Shown here in pieces: positions 6,656 to 8,898 of a stretch of DNA of 8,898 nt. Made by a program: the position numbers and the translations under genes. This DNA is from Deltaproteobacteria bacterium (GTDB lineage Bacteria > Myxococcota_A > Polyangia > Polyangiales > Ga0077539): positions 1 to 8,898 of the forward strand of contig CANMAT010000116.1 in NCBI GenBank assembly GCA_947494865.1. The letters run 5' to 3'. The first letter of the stretch is position 1. The number at the start of each line of letters is the position of its first letter. A model generated the notes under the pieces. That model saw only the letters and a program-made list of their open reading frames with translations. It did not search any database and had not been told where the DNA came from.

Positions 6656-7918
6656 GGCGACGGGCACCGTGAAGCGAAACGTGGTGCCCGCGTCGGCGGT
6701 CGACTCGACCCAGACCGCGCCCCCGAGCGAGCGCACGCACTGCTCGACGATGGCGAGGCCCAGGCCCGTCGACTTGCCGCCCGTGCGGGGATCGGCGCCG
6801 CGCACCCACTCGTCGAAGATGCGCGGCATGAGGGAGCCCGCGATGGCGAGGCCGCGGTTGTGCACCGACACCTCGACGAAGCCCTGCGCGGGGTCGGCCT
6901 CGGCCCGCGGCACCTTGCGAAACAGCTCGGCCATCGTGGAGCCCCCGCGGTCGCTCGCGGAGCGAGGCCCCGCGTCGTCGCGAAGGCGCGCGCGCAGCAC
7001 CACGGGGGTGCCCGTCGCGGCATGCTTGATGGCGTTGAACACCAGGTTGTCGAGCGCGAGGCCCACGCGGTCGACCCAGGTGCGCGGCTGCGGCAGCGCG
7101 GCCTCGACCTCGGTGTGCAGCACGACGCCGCGCTCGATGCCAACGCGCTGAAAGAGCCGCGCGTGCCCCGCGAGCATGGCACCCAAGTCGACGGGGGCTG
7201 GCTCGGGCTCGGGCTTGCCGTCGTCGATGCCCGCGAAGCGCATCGCGCTGTCGCAGTAGAGCTCCATCTTGGTGCCGGCCATGAGCACGTCGTCGAGCGT
7301 AGACTGCTGGTCGGCGTCGCGCGCGAACTCGCGCACCACCTCGGCCCCGAGGATCACCGCGGTGAGCGGGTTTCGCAGGTCGTGCACGAGCTTTCCGAGG
7401 AGCAGCGTGCGCAGCTTCTGCTCCTCGAGGAGGCGGACGTTCTCGACGGCGATGCCTACGATGCCCGCGAGGGCGCGCAGCGTCTCCGACTGGCGCAGCG
7501 TCTCGGACAGCACCGGGGCCGTGCTGTCGGCGTAGAGCACGCCCGACACGCGCCCGCAGGCGAGCACGGGCACCGCGAGGATGAAGCGCAGCCCGTGTTG
7601 CCGGATGCTCTCGTGGAGCGTCAGCTCGCGTTCGAGCTCGGTGTTGACCACCGAGCGCATCTCGCGGCTCTTGAGCACCTCGCTCACGATGCGGTTCGAA
7701 ATCGGCAGCGCCTCGCCGCGCACCCACGCGAGGTTGTGCGCCACGGCCTCTTCGATCTCGCCGCTCTCGTTGAAGAGGGCGAAGAGCGCGCGCTCGGCGC
7801 CCAGCAGGTCGACGAGGCGCTGGAGCACGACCGGGAGCAGGTCATCGAGGCTCCGCGTGGCGGTGAGCTGGAGCGACACGGCCAGCAGCGCGTTCGATGT
7901 TTCGTCGGGGGAGGCCAT
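6644..7918 (-). CDS. Soluble GAF-domain sensor histidine kinase
   Basis: A 424-residue histidine kinase without signal peptide or transmembrane segment, so it should sense an intracellular cue. The N-terminal GAF domain spans about 10-165. It starts with a DDLLPVVLQRLVDLLGAERALFALFN helix-strand unit and ends in the strand GRVSGVLYAD (122-131) and the linking helix LRALAGIVGIAVENVRLLEE. The ligand is unknown. The dimerisation helix carries phospho-accepting His179 in KLVHDLRNPLTAVI. In the ATPase domain the N-box is NLVFNAIKHA (291-300) and the G2 region is GKSTGLGLAIVEQ (381-393). The G1 box reads HNRGLAI (353-359) in place of DxGxG, with Asn for the usual adenine-contacting Asp. An insert of about 30 residues (312-345) lies between the N and G1 boxes. 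No receiver domain or partner response regulator is present nearby. The ATG at 7918 has AGG 8 nt upstream. The stop is 4 bp from the convergent glycosyltransferase stop. Confidence 0.93.
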   Translation of the reverse strand: MASPDETSNALLAVSLQLTATRSLDDLLPVVLQRLVDLLGAERALFALFNESGEIEEAVAHNLAWVRGEALPISNRIVSEVLKSREMRSVVNTELERELTLHESIRQHGLRFILAVPVLACGRVSGVLYADSTAPVLSETLRQSETLRALAGIVGIAVENVRLLEEQKLRTLLLGKLVHDLRNPLTAVILGAEVVREFARDADQQSTLDDVLMAGTKMELYCDSAMRFAGIDDGKPEPEPAPVDLGAMLAGHARLFQRVGIERGVVLHTEVEAALPQPRTWVDRVGLALDNLVFNAIKHAATGTPVVLRARLRDDAGPRSASDRGGSTMAELFRKVPRAEADPAQGFVEVSVHNRGLAIAGSLMPRIFDEWVRGADPRTGGKSTGLGLAIVEQCVRSLGGAVWVESTADAGTTFRFTVPVAPRP

Positions 7919-8051
7919 CGCACAAACCTGCTTTGGTCAAGAAACGCCGAGTAGCAGCGGGGGAGAGGGCCTTACCGTAACACAGCGCCCCGCGTTCGAA
8001 GCGCGACTGTCTGCTGGTGGTTTCGCCGCGAGCCGCCGTTCACTGTGAGCG
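7919..8051. promoter_or_regulatory. Divergent intergenic region between GAF kinase and beta-propeller genes
   Basis: This is the longest gap in the window (133 bp) and the most A/T-containing. For the GAF kinase, minus-strand AGG (7929-7927) sits 8 nt before the ATG and acts as Shine-Dalgarno. The near-palindrome TTACCGTAA (7972-7980) contains on the minus strand TACGGT (7979-7974), the same hexamer as in the Ser/Thr kinase promoter, and would give a leader of about 45 nt. A TTCGAA palindrome lies at 7995-8000. For the plus-strand gene, TTCACT/CACTGT (8039-8046) just before the ATG is a weak -10 candidate, and no Shine-Dalgarno is seen. No -35 box is convincing on either strand. Confidence 0.35.
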
Positions 8052-8898
8052 ATGCCTTCGTCGTCGCGCCCCCCCTTTCGATGGACCGACGCCCCGCCCG
8101 CCCGGCCCGAGAGCCTCGCGCGCCCGGTCGTGGCCTTCGGCTCGCTCCGCGGCCGCCTCGCGACCCCCCGCGCCGCGCGCCTCGCCGACAGCACCGAGCT
8201 CGCCTGGGCCCTGTGCGCCCCCGCCGCGACGCGCCCGTCGCTCACCGCGTGGGACCCGCGCTCCGCCCGCGTCGCGTGGCGCTACGACCTCGCCCGCGCC
8301 GGCCTCTTCGACGTCTCCGCCGACGGCGCGCTGCTCGTGTTCACCGACGCCACGGGGTGGTGCGTGTGCCTCGACGCGGCGCGCGGCGCCGAGCGCGCGA
8401 GCTTTCGCGACGCGACCGGCGAGCCCGCCGCCGTCGTGGTCTCCCGCGACGGTCGCTCCGTGGCCATCGCCCGCGGCGGCCGCGTGCGCCGCTGGGACCT
8501 CGACGCGCTCGCGCTCACCCACGACGTCGCGGGCCACGCGCCCATCGCGCTCTCCGCCGACGGGCGCACCCTCGCGTGCACGCTCGCCGCGCAGCGCTCG
8601 GCCGCGGTCACCCGCCTCGACGACGGCGCCGCCGTCACGCACCGCGCGGCGCGAGGGGCGCGCATCACGGCGCTCGACCTCAGCGCCGACGGCGCGCTCG
8701 TGCTCGGTCACGACGACGGCACGACGGTGCAGATCGCGGGGGGCGTGCGGCGCGTCACCGCTGCGGCCTCGGGGTCGCCGGTCACGGTGGTGCGCGCGCA
8801 CGGGTCGCGCGTGGCGAGCGGCCACGACGACGGCGAGACGCGCGTGCGAGGCGCCGACGCCGACGCGGACGCGCACGCGGTGTACGGCGCCGGGCGCG
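8052..8898 (+). CDS. WD40-like beta-propeller protein, N-terminal part (runs off the right edge)
   Basis: An open frame from the ATG at 8052 stays open for 282 codons to the right edge, so its C-terminus is missing. An in-frame TGA at 8046-8048 makes this ATG the first possible start. The sequence has a WD40/YVTN-type propeller rhythm: SADGALLVF (89-97), SRDGRSVAIA (131-140), SADGRTLACT (168-177) and SADGALVLGH (211-220) recur every 37 to 43 residues, the length of one blade. They come with Trp-Asp pairs at LTAWDPRS (64-71) and RRWDLDA (146-152). HDDG turns occur at 220-223 and 258-261. There is no signal peptide. The N-terminal 25 residues are Pro/Ser/Arg-rich and probably disordered. Such propellers usually scaffold protein contacts, and no enzymatic motif is visible. 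Near the edge an Asp/Ala run (268-275) begins. I cannot name a specific function, and the rest of the protein may carry a further domain. Confidence 0.7.
   Translation, partial: MPSSSRPPFRWTDAPPARPESLARPVVAFGSLRGRLATPRAARLADSTELAWALCAPAATRPSLTAWDPRSARVAWRYDLARAGLFDVSADGALLVFTDATGWCVCLDAARGAERASFRDATGEPAAVVVSRDGRSVAIARGGRVRRWDLDALALTHDVAGHAPIALSADGRTLACTLAAQRSAAVTRLDDGAAVTHRAARGARITALDLSADGALVLGHDDGTTVQIAGGVRRVTAAASGSPVTVVRAHGSRVASGHDDGETRVRGADADADAHAVYGAGR

Noticed and set aside
3924..7151. A 1075-codon open frame on the plus strand
   Set aside because: It runs antisense through the HAMP kinase, then out of frame through the glycosyltransferase, then antisense through the GAF kinase. Its composition (Arg/His/Ala-rich) is that of a shadow frame in high-GC DNA, and it has no domain motif.
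5347..7182. A 611-codon open frame on the minus strand
   Set aside because: It is antisense to the glycosyltransferase and out of frame with the GAF kinase. No recognisable motifs.
8040..8876. A 278-codon open frame on the minus strand opposite the propeller gene
   Set aside because: It is Arg/Ala/Gly/His-rich without motifs, whereas the plus strand shows periodic propeller turns and an in-frame stop just before a good ATG.

Overview
This is a very GC-rich, densely coded bacterial window with strongly G/C-biased third codon positions. It holds a eukaryote-type Ser/Thr kinase with a transmembrane anchor, two histidine kinases without response regulators beside them, and a beta-propeller protein. 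That mix fits a myxobacterium (Myxococcota, probably Polyangia), but no marker gene here proves it.

Left part (1-2257, all minus strand): RNase PH (tRNA 3'-end processing), then a LigB/DODA-type extradiol dioxygenase whose longer form carries a Tat-like, lipobox-bearing signal peptide, then the first 137 codons of an unrecognised lipoprotein that leaves the left edge. A bulged hairpin lies between the dioxygenase stop and the lipoprotein start.

Middle and right part (2360-8898): genes alternate strands one by one. They are a membrane-anchored Ser/Thr kinase (+) with a 7-residue repeat tail, a HAMP sensor histidine kinase (-), a family-4 glycosyltransferase (+), a soluble GAF-domain histidine kinase (-), and a WD40-like beta-propeller protein (+) that leaves the right edge. 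Convergent neighbours are only 13 and 4 bp apart. Divergent pairs share intergenic regions of 70 to 133 bp. No operon is evident here, so each gene is probably transcribed alone. Three of the genes are for signalling (one Ser/Thr kinase, two His kinases), but nothing ties them to one pathway.

The most informative non-coding signal is at the gene starts. Four starts have no clear Shine-Dalgarno but have a TANNNT hexamer 8 to 13 nt upstream, which suggests near-leaderless transcripts. The clearest case is the histidine kinase/glycosyltransferase divergent region, where the same 10-mer, GTGGTAGCGT, occurs as a perfect inverted repeat with one arm just before each start codon. I see no mobile element, CRISPR array, RNA gene or obvious defence or biosynthetic system. 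Apart from the points listed as findings, this looks like ordinary chromosomal sequence.
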